Below, piece by piece: positions 53,012 through 64,000 of a stretch of 64,000 nt of DNA (the first letter of the stretch is position 1; each line of letters starts with the position of its first letter). The DNA lies in NCBI GenBank assembly GCA_015075645.1, contig JABTUF010000004.1, positions 310,001 through 374,000 on the forward strand, given 5' to 3'. The stretch comes from Burkholderiales bacterium. GTDB lineage: Bacteria; Pseudomonadota; Gammaproteobacteria; Burkholderiales; Casimicrobiaceae. The position numbers and the translations under genes were made by a program. The notes under the pieces are model-generated. The model ran no database searches, was not told where the DNA came from, and saw nothing but the letters and a program-made list of their open reading frames with translations.

Positions 53012-54214
53012 CTACGGATACATGTACCGCCGCGTCCCCGGATGGGGAAGCCTGCCGTCGGCGAGCGGCTTGCCGGCGAGGATCTGCCACAGCGAGAGCC
53101 AGCCGCGGTCGAACGCGTGCGCCGAGCCCGCGAGGTAGACGCGCCAGACGCGGAAGCGCTCCTCGCCCGCCTCGCGGCGCGCGGCATCGCTGTTGGCCTC
53201 GAGCCGGTCGGTCCAGTGCCACAGCGTGCGCGCGTAGTGTTCGCGCAACGCCTCGGCGTCGACGGCCTCGAGCCCCGCGGCGGCCATGCCTTCGATCACG
53301 CGGTGCACGTGGGTGAGTTCGCCGCCCGGAAACACGTACTCCTCGACGAAATCGCCGATGCCGCTGCCGAGGCTCGCGCCGTGCGTCGCGTTGTGGGTGA
53401 TGCCGTGGTTCAGCACGAAGCCGCCGGGCGCGAGCACGCGGGCGATCTTGCCGAAGTACTTCGGAAAGCGCGCGACGCCCACGTGCTCGAACATGCCGAC
53501 GCTCGCGATCCGGTCATACTGCTCGTCCTCCGGCAGGTCGAGGTAATCCTGCATCCGGACTTCGACGCGGCCTTCGAGCCCTCGCGCGGCGATCTCGCGC
53601 TTCACGTGCTCGAACTGGTTCTTCGAGAGCGTGATGCCGGTCGAGCGCACCCCGAACTTCTCCGCCGCGCGGAACACGAGACCGCCCCAGCCGCAGCCGA
53701 TGTCGAGGAAGCGCTGCCCCTCCTCGAGCCTGAGCTTGCGGCAGATGTGGTCGAGTTTCGCGAGCTGCGCCTCGTCGAGCGTCATGTCGTCGCGCTCGAA
53801 GTACGCGCAGGAGTAGACCATCCGCTCGTCGAGCCACAGCCGGTAGAACGCGTTGCTGACGTCGTAGTGGTGCCGGATGTTCGCCTGGTTCGGCCGGTGC
53901 TGGTGCCGCCACAACCGGTAGCGCTCGCGCACCGTGTCGTGGCCGTGCGCGATGTCGCCGACCAGCGATTCCGCGATCGCGAGGATGCGCTTCGCGCCGC
54001 CGGAGAAATCGATGTCGTTGCGGACGTAGGCGCGGGCGAGCGACCCCATCGCCGGCGACGCGAGCGCCTTGAGTCCGGCCCAGGTGCGCGCGACGATCTC
54101 GACATCGGGCGCCGGAGAAAGCGCGATCCGGCCGCCGTCGGGGAGGACGAGCGCGACCGGCACGTTGCGGCCTGCGTAGCGGCTGGCGATGATCTTCTGC
54201 AGCGGAACGGCCAT
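53012..54214 (-). CDS. cfa: Cyclopropane-fatty-acyl-phospholipid synthase family protein
   Basis: A protein of 400 residues that methylenates unsaturated acyl chains of membrane phospholipids with SAM. Marks are NIRHHYDVSNAFYRLWLDER followed by MVYSCAYF, the SAM motif FLDIGCGWGGLVFRAAEKFG, GITLSKNQFEHVKREIAARG, SVGMFEHVG and the C-terminal LWHWTDRLEAN. Length is normal. TACACT at 54256-54261 lies 42 bases upstream. It is an insertion relative to the usual dat-ybeD adjacency. Confidence 0.93.
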   Translation of the reverse strand: MAVPLQKIIASRYAGRNVPVALVLPDGGRIALSPAPDVEIVARTWAGLKALASPAMGSLARAYVRNDIDFSGGAKRILAIAESLVGDIAHGHDTVRERYRLWRHQHRPNQANIRHHYDVSNAFYRLWLDERMVYSCAYFERDDMTLDEAQLAKLDHICRKLRLEEGQRFLDIGCGWGGLVFRAAEKFGVRSTGITLSKNQFEHVKREIAARGLEGRVEVRMQDYLDLPEDEQYDRIASVGMFEHVGVARFPKYFGKIARVLAPGGFVLNHGITHNATHGASLGSGIGDFVEEYVFPGGELTHVHRVIEGMAAAGLEAVDAEALREHYARTLWHWTDRLEANSDAARREAGEERFRVWRVYLAGSAHAFDRGWLSLWQILAGKPLADGRLPHPGTRRYMYP

Positions 54215-54255
54215 CGGCGAACGGCGCGCGATCGCAGGGTCGCGGCCGCGGGGTT

Positions 54256-54261
54256 AGTGTA
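54256..54261 (-). promoter_or_regulatory. TACACT -10 upstream of cfa
   Basis: Minus-strand TACACT lies 41 bases before the cfa ATG. It is the only AT-rich hexamer in the 223-base divergent gap on this strand, and it matches the -10 type seen at rpe. On the plus strand TACCAT (54391-54396) is the matching candidate for the flavin reductase gene. Confidence 0.35.
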
Positions 54262-54437
54262 GCAAAGGCGGCAGGCGGAGATCGAGCGGGGTTCGCGACC
54301 GGGCGGCTGCCCGTCCGCCTCTGGACGGCGTCGAGGTCGCCGCCGGTGACGGGGCGCGCTCGTGGCGCGGTGGCCCCCGCCGGCATCCGGTACCATCGGG
54401 GACCGCTCGCGCGTGCGCGATCGCCCTCGATGCGCCC

Positions 54438-54944
54438 TTGAACCGCGCCTCTCCCGCGCCCGCGCGCGCCTTCTCCGAGCACCAGTTCCGCGACGCGCTC
54501 GCGCAGTTCGCGACCGGCGTGACGGTGATCGCCGCGCGCCGCGAGGACGGACGCTTCGTCGGCTTCACGGCGAACTCGTTCCAGTCGGTGTCGCTCGACC
54601 CGCCGCTCGTGCTGTGGAGCCTGTCGCGCCGCTCGCTCTCGCTCCCGGCATTCGAGGCGGCCGAGCGCTACAGCGTGAACGTGCTCGCGTCGACGCAATC
54701 GGACCTCGCCCGGCGGTTCTCGCGTCCGCACATCGATCGCTTCGAGGGCGTCGGCTACCGTCTCGGCTGGTCGCAGGCGCCGCTGATCGAGGACTGCGTC
54801 GCGTGGATCGAGTGCTCGCGGCACGCGCGCCACCGCGCGGGCGACCACGTCGTGTTCATCGGCAACGTCGAGACCTGCGCGCGCGGCGCGGGGCAGGGCC
54901 TCGTCTTCCACGAGCACCGCTACGCCACGACGCGGCCGCTGTGA
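54438..54944 (+). CDS. Flavin reductase family protein
   Basis: A protein of 168 residues with the split-barrel FMN fold: FRDALAQFATGVTVIAARRE, GFTANSFQSVSLDPPLVLWS, YSVNVLASTQSDLARRFSRP and GDHVVFIGNVETC. Such proteins reduce FMN/FAD for two-component monooxygenases; no partner oxygenase is nearby. No ATG is in frame before the fold; TTG 54438 is taken as the start, with low certainty. The gene is divergent from cfa and runs against the minus-strand cluster. Confidence 0.9.
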   Translation: MNRASPAPARAFSEHQFRDALAQFATGVTVIAARREDGRFVGFTANSFQSVSLDPPLVLWSLSRRSLSLPAFEAAERYSVNVLASTQSDLARRFSRPHIDRFEGVGYRLGWSQAPLIEDCVAWIECSRHARHRAGDHVVFIGNVETCARGAGQGLVFHEHRYATTRPL

Positions 54945-54985
54945 CGACCACGGCGCCGCATGCGCGCCGGCCGGCCGGCGCGAGG

Positions 54986-55852
54986 CTATCCGCGGCGTGA
55001 TCCGGCGGGCTTGTGGTCCTGGAACACCGCGTACATGCGGCGGAACAACGGGCCGGGTTCGCCGCCTCCGAACGGCTTGCCATCGACGCTCGTCACGGCG
55101 AGCACCTCCTTCGTCGACGACGAGATCCACATCTCGTCGGCGCCGAGCGCCTCCTCGCGACGTACCGGTCGGATCTCCATCCTCATGCCCGCCGCGCGCG
55201 CGAATTCGAGTGTCGCGTCACAGGTGATGCCCGGCAGGATCTGGTGGTCCTTCGGCGGCGCGACGATGGTGCCACCGCGCACGACCAGCACGTTCGACGC
55301 CGACGCCTCGGTGAGCTGGCCGTCGCGGAACATGACCGTCTCGATGGCGGCATGGTCGGCCGCGAACTGCCGCATCAGCACGTTGCCGACGAGCGAGGTC
55401 GTCTTGAGGTCGCAGCGGAGCCACCGGTTGTCCTCGGCGGTGACGACCGCGACGCCGCGCTCGACCTGTTCGCGCGACGGCAGCGTCAACGGGTTGCTCA
55501 TCATGAACACCGTCGCGGTCGCACCTTTCGGGAACGCGTGATCCCGCTTCGCGACGCCGCGCGTGACCTGCAGGTAGACCGACTGGTCGTCGAACGGCTG
55601 GCGCGCGATCAGGTCGCGCACGACGCCATCCCAGGCCTCGTCGTCCATCGGATTGGCGAGCCGGATGCCGTCGAGGCTCGCCTGCAGGCGCCGCAGGTGG
55701 TGCGGCATCCGGAACGGCGCGCGCCGGTAGGCCGGGATCACCTCGTAGACGCCGTCGCCGTAGATGAACCCGCGATCGAGGACCGAGATGCGCGCCTCGC
55801 CGATCGGCAGGAAGCTTCCGTTCAGGTAGACGATCTGCGATTGGTCGTTCAT
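54986..55852 (-). CDS. dat: D-amino acid aminotransferase (class IV)
   Basis: A PLP enzyme of 288 residues that makes D-amino acids such as D-alanine and D-glutamate from keto acids. Marks are VYLNGSFLPIGEARISVLDR followed by GFIYGDGVYEVIP, Lys150 in CDLKTTSLVGNVLMRQFA (Schiff base), and ASNVLVVRGGTIVAPP. It follows dacC by 46 bases on the same strand; dacC-dat is a conserved betaproteobacterial pair. Confidence 0.94.
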   Translation of the reverse strand: MNDQSQIVYLNGSFLPIGEARISVLDRGFIYGDGVYEVIPAYRRAPFRMPHHLRRLQASLDGIRLANPMDDEAWDGVVRDLIARQPFDDQSVYLQVTRGVAKRDHAFPKGATATVFMMSNPLTLPSREQVERGVAVVTAEDNRWLRCDLKTTSLVGNVLMRQFAADHAAIETVMFRDGQLTEASASNVLVVRGGTIVAPPKDHQILPGITCDATLEFARAAGMRMEIRPVRREEALGADEMWISSSTKEVLAVTSVDGKPFGGGEPGPLFRRMYAVFQDHKPAGSRRG

Positions 55853-55898
55853 CGTAATGTCCTCGTGTCGGGCGCGGGCGGGAGTCGCCGTCGCGCTC

Positions 55899-57032
55899 CT
55901 ACTTGAACCACAACCGTACGCTGTCCCACGCGCGGACGAACAGGTTCGCCGGCCCCACGTCGTCGAGGGCGATCAGCGGGAACTCGGCGACCGGCGCCCC
56001 GTCGAGCGCGACGCGCACGACGCCGATGCGCTGGCCGCGCGCGACCGGCGCGACGATCGGCTCCATCGCTTCCAGCGTGAGCTTGAGGTCGCCCGCGCGT
56101 CCGCGCGGCAGCGTCAGGTAACGGTCGGCGAGGAATCCGGCGCCCACCTCGCGGTTCGCGCCCTTCCACACCTTGAGCGCGGCCACCGGCTTGCTCGCCT
56201 GGTAGAGCTCGACGGTGTCGTAGGCCTGGAAGCCGAAGTTGAGCAGTCTCTGGCTCTCCGCGGCGCGGGCGTGGTCGGACGACGCGCCGAGCACGACCGA
56301 GACGAGCCGCCGCTCGCCGCGCTTCGCCGAAGCAACGAGGCACCAGCCGGCGGCTTCGGTGTGCCCGGTCTTCATGCCGTCCACGTAGGGATCCGACCAC
56401 AGCAGCCGGTTGCGGTTGGGCTGCGTGATGTTGTTGTAGCGGAAGTCCTTCTGCGAGTAGAGCGGATAGAACTCCGGATAGTCCCGCACGACCGCCTGCG
56501 CCAGTTTCGCGATGTCGGCGGCGGTCGACCAGTGCTGCGGGTCGGCGAGTCCTGTGACGTTGGCGAACTGCGTGTCCTGCATGCCCAGCCGCTTCGCCTC
56601 CTGGTTCATGCGCTCGACGAAGGCGGCCTCCGACCCCGCGACGAGTTCGGCGAGCGCGATCGATGCGTCGTTGCCGGACTGGATGATCATCCCGTGCACG
56701 AGTTCGTCGACCGACACGCTCTTGCGCGGCTCGATGAACATGCGCGAGCCCTCGACCTTCCACGCCTTCTGCGAGACCGTCACCATCTGCGAGGGCACGA
56801 TCGTCTTCTGGCGCAGCGCGCCGAACACGACGTACGCGGTCATCAGCTTGGTGATCGACGCGGGGTCGCGCCGCTCGTCCGCCTGGTGCGAGGCGATCGT
56901 CTGGCCGCTCGTCGCGTCGACCAGGGTCCAGGCGGCGGCGGCGATGGCGGGAGGTGCGGGAACCTGGGAGGCCGACAGGAGCGGCGTCAGCGCGCTCGCG
57001 GCGACCGCGAGCGCCGCGAGAAGTCGGAGCAT
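55899..57032 (-). CDS. dacC: D-alanyl-D-alanine carboxypeptidase (PBP5/6 type)
   Basis: A protein of 377 residues with a signal peptide of about 22 residues and a C-terminal amphipathic anchor (PANLFVRAWDSVRLWFK). The penicillin-binding motifs are complete: SITK at 59-62, SGN at 119-121 and KTG at 221-223. The domain after about residue 270 is the PBP5_C beta domain. It trims the terminal D-Ala from peptidoglycan stem peptides in the periplasm. A TATAAT box lies 30 bases upstream with a repeat hairpin next to it. Confidence 0.95.
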   Translation of the reverse strand: MLRLLAALAVAASALTPLLSASQVPAPPAIAAAAWTLVDATSGQTIASHQADERRDPASITKLMTAYVVFGALRQKTIVPSQMVTVSQKAWKVEGSRMFIEPRKSVSVDELVHGMIIQSGNDASIALAELVAGSEAAFVERMNQEAKRLGMQDTQFANVTGLADPQHWSTAADIAKLAQAVVRDYPEFYPLYSQKDFRYNNITQPNRNRLLWSDPYVDGMKTGHTEAAGWCLVASAKRGERRLVSVVLGASSDHARAAESQRLLNFGFQAYDTVELYQASKPVAALKVWKGANREVGAGFLADRYLTLPRGRAGDLKLTLEAMEPIVAPVARGQRIGVVRVALDGAPVAEFPLIALDDVGPANLFVRAWDSVRLWFK

Positions 57033-57061
57033 GCGGAGTGCGCGATGTGGAGCGGAAGCGG

Positions 57062-57090
57062 ATTATAGCTGGATGGGGTCAGAGCCGTAA
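57062..57090 (-). promoter_or_regulatory. dacC promoter with TATAAT -10
   Basis: A perfect TATAAT (57062-57067, minus strand) lies 29 bases before the dacC ATG. The best -35 at a 17-base spacing is TTACGG (57085-57090), which lies inside the arm of the inverted repeat at 57075-57133. The repeat therefore abuts the core promoter and may supply its -35. Confidence 0.5.
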
Positions 57091-57133
57091 TTCGGGCAAC
57101 GCCCTGCGTTGCCCGAATTACGGCTCTGACCCC
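57075..57133. repeat. Perfect 27-base inverted repeat (REP-like hairpin)
   Basis: Arms 57075-57101 and 57107-57133 are exact reverse complements with a five-base loop (CCCTG). The ends read GGGGTCAGAGCC...GGCTCTGACCCC, with GTAATTCGGGC inside. Sequences of this GGGGTCAGA/TCTGACCCC type are known to me from repetitive elements linked to REP-associated transposases. It lies between dacC and the pilin accessory gene and could also stop transcription entering dacC. Confidence 0.85.
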
Positions 57134-57144
57134 TCAGCGACCCC

Positions 57145-57906
57145 TCAGCGGAACGGATAGACCGGCAGCACGGCGATGACCTCGCCGGTCGCCTTGTCCA
57201 CGATCGCGGAACCCGCTTCCATGCGTCCGAGCACCGGTACCCAGGCGAGCGTGTCGACGGCGCGCCCGGTGCGCGCGAGCGCGGCGTCGATCCGGGTCTT
57301 CGCATCCGCGTCGCCGCGGTTGAGCTCGGCGAGCGGGCGCGCCTCGGCCTTCAGCTCATCGGCGATCTCGGCGAACGGCACGTAGTAGCGCGGCAGCACC
57401 GGCAGGTCGATGCCCGATGCGGCGAGCAGCGCGAGCTTCGACCGTTCGGCGGGATCGTCGGGCATGCGCGCGCCGACGAGGCGCGGGCCGCCGAGCGGCA
57501 GCGTGTTCCACGGGGCGCTCGCCGCCGCCAGCGATTCGGGGTTGATCTGGTTCGCGGAGACGACGGTGAAGCGATCGCCGGCGAACACGACGAAGGCCGG
57601 CCGTGCCTGCGCGATCACCGAGATGCCGTACACGAACGCGGCGACCTGCAGCGTCGCGATGACCGCCAGGTCGAACGGCAGGCTCTTCTTGCGCGGATCG
57701 AACACGACAAGCGTCAGCAGCGGGCCCAGCACCACGTCGACGCCGATCAGGATCAGCATCAATCCAGCGCCGCCGGCGAGCCGGAAGTACGGCTGCGGAT
57801 ACCAGACGAGCAGAAGTGCCGCGAGCACGATCGCGGCGACGAAGGTCGAGATCGCGAGATGGATCCCCGCGGCCTGGAAACGATTGAGCGAGCGAAGTGC
57901 GGGCAT
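57145..57906 (-). CDS. TfpX/TfpZ-type pilin accessory protein
   Basis: A protein of 253 residues. The first half has several hydrophobic helices with the family marks FQAAGIHLAISTFVAAIVLA, LLVWYPQPYFRLAGG, LILIGVDVVLGPLLTLVVFD and FDLAVIATLQVAAFVYGISV followed by IAQARPAFVVFAGDRF. The second half is a soluble domain. Members of this group chaperone or support particular type IV pilins in the inner membrane. No pilin gene is in the window, so the partner is elsewhere. It is encoded six bases after dadA. Confidence 0.85.
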   Translation of the reverse strand: MPALRSLNRFQAAGIHLAISTFVAAIVLAALLLVWYPQPYFRLAGGAGLMLILIGVDVVLGPLLTLVVFDPRKKSLPFDLAVIATLQVAAFVYGISVIAQARPAFVVFAGDRFTVVSANQINPESLAAASAPWNTLPLGGPRLVGARMPDDPAERSKLALLAASGIDLPVLPRYYVPFAEIADELKAEARPLAELNRGDADAKTRIDAALARTGRAVDTLAWVPVLGRMEAGSAIVDKATGEVIAVLPVYPFR

Positions 57907-57912
57907 GCGCGG

Positions 57913-59184
57913 TCAGGCGGAACGGCGTCCGCCGAGGAAAGCAAAATCGACGCCGGCCTCGCGTCCGGCGATCAGGTCGGCCAGCGCGCGCCCCGAACCG
58001 CAGGCCATCGTCCAGCCGAGCGTGCCGTGGCCGGTGTCGAGCCACAGGTTGCGGTAGCGGCGCGTCCGCCCGATCAGCGGCACGTTCGACGGCGTGGCCG
58101 GACGCAATCCGGTCCAGAAGGCGACGGACCCGCGTTCGCCCGCGTCGGGAAAGAGGTCGAAGGTGCGTTCGACCAGCGCGCGGCAGCGGCGCTCGTTCAT
58201 CTCGGTGTTCCAGCCGTTCAACTCCGCGGTGCCGGCCACGCGCAGGCGTTCGCCCAGGCGCGTGAGCACGATCTTCCACGCGAGATCGGTCAGCGACACG
58301 ACCGGCGCGCCCCGGTGCGCGCCGATGTCGAGCGTGATCGAATAGCCTTTCGCGGGATACACGCCGCAGGGCACGCCGATCGGGGCGAGCAGGAACGGGC
58401 TGTAACTCCCCAGCGCGACGACGTACGCATCGGCCGCGAGCGTGCGCGTCGCGCCGCCGGCGTCGCGGACCCGCACGCCGGACACCGCGTCGCCGGCGGC
58501 CTCGATCGCCTCGACCGTGGTGTTCCAATGGAAGGCCGCGCCGCGCGCCGCCGCGAGCTTCGCGAGTTCGACGGTGAAGACCTGCGCGTCGCCGGTCTCG
58601 TCGGACGCGGTGAAGATGCCGCCGGCGATGCGGTCGCGGCACTGCGCGAGCGCGGGCTCGATCGCGACGCACTCCTCGGGCGTGCGCACGACCCGGTCGC
58701 AGCCGTACTCGCGCATCAGCGCGGCCGCAGCGACGCCGTGCTCGAACTCCTTCGCGTCGGTGTAGAACTGCAGGATGCCGCGCTCGAGGCAGTCGTAGGC
58801 GATGCCGGTCGCCTTCCGCAGTTCGCGCAGCGCATCGCGCGAGTAGAGCGCGAGGTTGAGGCACTGGATCGTGTTGTGCCGCGTGCGCGCGGGCAGGCAT
58901 TCGACGAGGAACTCGAGGCCCCAGCGCCACTGCCGCCAGTCGGCGCGCAGCCGGAAGAGGAGCGGCGCGTCTTCCTGCCCGAGCCACTTCAGCACCTTGA
59001 GCGGCGCCTCGGGATTCGCCCACGGCTCCGCGTAGGACGCCGAGATCTGGCCGCCGTTCGCGAACGTGGTCTCGAGCGCCGCGCCCGGTTGCCGGTCGAC
59101 GAGCGTGACTTCGTGGCCGTCGGCGGCGAGATACCACGCGGCCGTGACGCCGATCACTCCGCCGCCGAGGACGACGATGCGCAT
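57913..59184 (-). CDS. dadA: D-amino acid dehydrogenase DadA
   Basis: A flavoprotein of 423 residues that oxidises D-amino acids to keto acids and passes electrons to the respiratory chain. The FAD-binding start is RIVVLGGGVIGVTAAWYLAA. Other marks are TTFANGGQISASYAEPWANP, RADWRQWRWGLEFLVECLPA, VYPAKGYSITLDI, FWTGLRPATPSNVPLIG and NLWLDTGHGTLGWTMACGSG. It starts two bases after the gcvP stop, so it is probably part of the gcv transcript. Confidence 0.95.
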   Translation of the reverse strand: MRIVVLGGGVIGVTAAWYLAADGHEVTLVDRQPGAALETTFANGGQISASYAEPWANPEAPLKVLKWLGQEDAPLLFRLRADWRQWRWGLEFLVECLPARTRHNTIQCLNLALYSRDALRELRKATGIAYDCLERGILQFYTDAKEFEHGVAAAALMREYGCDRVVRTPEECVAIEPALAQCRDRIAGGIFTASDETGDAQVFTVELAKLAAARGAAFHWNTTVEAIEAAGDAVSGVRVRDAGGATRTLAADAYVVALGSYSPFLLAPIGVPCGVYPAKGYSITLDIGAHRGAPVVSLTDLAWKIVLTRLGERLRVAGTAELNGWNTEMNERRCRALVERTFDLFPDAGERGSVAFWTGLRPATPSNVPLIGRTRRYRNLWLDTGHGTLGWTMACGSGRALADLIAGREAGVDFAFLGGRRSA

Positions 59185-59186
59185 CG

Positions 59187-62159
<2,973 letters not shown>

Positions 62160-62183
62160 GGCGTCGTCGGTTGCGTGGTCCTG

Positions 62184-62564
62184 TCAGTCGCCGATCACCG
62201 CCTGGTAGCCGCGCGCGTCGAGCAGCGCGTCCATGGCGGCGGGATCGTCCGGGCGGATGCGGAAGAGCCAGGCGGCGAAGGCATCCTGGTTCACGGACTC
62301 CGGCGCAGCGGGCACCGCGTCGTTCGCCGCGACCACGGTGCCTGCGACCGGCGCGTAGACGTCGGACGCCGCCTTGACCGACTCGACCACCGCGCAGGCT
62401 TCGCCGGCGGCGACCTTGCGTCCGGCGGCGGGCAGTTCGACGAACACGAGGTCGCCCAGCTGCGACTGCGCGTGGTCGGTGATGCCGATCGTGATCGTGC
62501 CGTCGCTCTCGCGGCGTAGCCACTCGTGGCTCGAGGTGTAACGCAACTCCGCTGGGATCTTCAT
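62184..62564 (-). CDS. gcvH: Glycine cleavage system H protein GcvH
   Basis: A lipoyl carrier of 126 residues. Lys64 in [18 protein letters not shown] is the lipoylation site, to be served by the LipA and LipB encoded 13 kb away. The N-terminus [14 protein letters not shown] and [20 protein letters not shown] are standard. It lies 12 bases after a GNAT gene that separates it from gcvT. Confidence 0.97.
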   Translation of the reverse strand: MKIPAELRYTSSHEWLRRESDGTITIGITDHAQSQLGDLVFVELPAAGRKVAAGEACAVVESVKAASDVYAPVAGTVVAANDAVPAAPESVNQDAFAAWLFRIRPDDPAAMDALLDARGYQAVIGD

Positions 62565-62576
62565 CGGGTCTCCGGA

Positions 62577-63136
62577 TCAGGAACGCGGCGCGCGCGCCGC
62601 AGGAAGGAACAGCACCATCGTGATCTTGTCGTGGCCGCGCCCGCCGATGCGGATCGCTTCCGGCTCGCGGCCGAACACGGCGAAACCGGCACGCTCGTAG
62701 ACGCGGCGCGCGGCGTCGTTGCCCGCGGTCACGGTCAGCACCAGTTGTCGCAGCCCGGGCGACGCGCTCGCGTGCGCGATCACCGCGTCGACCAGCGCGC
62801 GGCCGATGCCGCGGCCCGCGCACTCGGCGGGCACGTACAGGCCGAACACGTGCCCCTTGTGGCGCACCTTCACGCGCATGTCGACGTCGATGCCGCAGGT
62901 GCCGACGAGCGTCGCGCCCTCGAACGCGCCGAACACCGCGTCGTGCGGGCGCGCGGGGTCGGCGGCGAGCCGTTGCGCGAGCGCGTCGCGCGGTTTCTTC
63001 GTCTCCTCGGCCGCATCGGAGGTGAACGCCTCGGGGTGCTCGGCGAGTCCGCGCAGGCGCAGCGCCCGGTACACGTCGAGATCGGCCGGTCCGAGCGCGC
63101 GCACGGCGACTCCGTCGTCTCGCCGGGCGGGCGCTT

Positions 63137-63140
<4 letters not shown>
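62577..63140 (-). CDS. GNAT N-acetyltransferase between gcvT and gcvH
   Basis: A protein of 187 residues. The acetyl-CoA loop is [20 protein letters not shown], preceded by HVFGLYV and followed by [20 protein letters not shown] and [14 protein letters not shown], the four classical GNAT motifs. The substrate is unknown. Its ATG overlaps the gcvT stop (ATGA), so it is translated with the glycine cleavage genes; most relatives have gcvT next to gcvH. Confidence 0.92.

Positions 63141-64000
<860 letters not shown>

Noticed and set aside
62160..62183. Glycine riboswitch before gcvP
   Set aside because: The gap is only 24 bases; any riboswitch would be before gcvT, outside the window.

Overview
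The window is very GC-rich (about 70% by eye) and reads as one contig of a betaproteobacterial chromosome. Three gene orders typical of Betaproteobacteria support this: rpe-gph-trpE-(G)-D-C with apaG divergent from rpe; thiS-thiG-trmB; and dacC-dat-ybeD-lipB-lipA. The genus cannot be fixed from the sequence alone; Burkholderiales or a neighbouring order is most likely. Both edges cut genes: a glycine-rich secreted protein on the left and gcvT on the right.

Layout. 0-5.7 kb: a MerR-like regulator with a VIT/VWA protein, divergent from a fused wHTH-nucleotidyltransferase/HEPN pair, then a DUF3014 membrane protein. 5.8-8.7 kb: a complete TRAP transporter with a clear terminator. 8.8-11.2 kb: a short homogentisate-dioxygenase-like protein and an L,D-transpeptidase. 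11.7-22.3 kb: a small lipoprotein and a 3382-residue RTX protein with an N-terminal class 3 lipase domain; no type I secretion genes are nearby. 22.5-29.4 kb: a WYL regulator, DUF2950 and DUF3300 proteins, an ECF sigma factor with a zinc-finger anti-sigma, thiS, thiG, a secreted unknown and trmB. 29.4-38.3 kb: a three-domain glycosyltransferase, an endonuclease/exonuclease/phosphatase-family protein and a Ugp/Mal-type ABC importer. 38.5-46.4 kb: a lipoprotein with two HxT motifs, then the rpe-gph-trp operon on the minus strand. That operon carries a Trp-rich leader ORF before trpE and a DUF4397 lipoprotein gene between trpE and trpG. 46.4-57.0 kb: apaG, a 43-residue membrane protein, mltA, and the lipA/lipB/ybeD/dat/dacC cluster, which is broken up by a RES-Xre toxin-antitoxin pair, a frameshifted kinase gene, cfa, a flavin reductase gene and several repeat blocks. 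57.1-64.0 kb: a pilin accessory protein, dadA and the glycine cleavage genes gcvP, gcvH and gcvT, with a GNAT gene between gcvH and gcvT.

How the genes work together. lipA and lipB make the lipoyl group that GcvH needs. dat, dacC, dadA, mltA and the L,D-transpeptidase all touch D-amino acids or peptidoglycan. Many minus-strand neighbours overlap by ATGA or GTGA, which points to translational coupling and settles several start codons.

The parts most worth a second look are: the promoter and operator of the wHTH-NTase/HEPN pair, where the start appears leaderless; the lipoprotein plus giant RTX lipase; the candidate trp attenuator; the RES-Xre module split by four tandem GC-rich repeats; and several families of hairpin-forming intergenic repeats, two of which show compensating stem changes.
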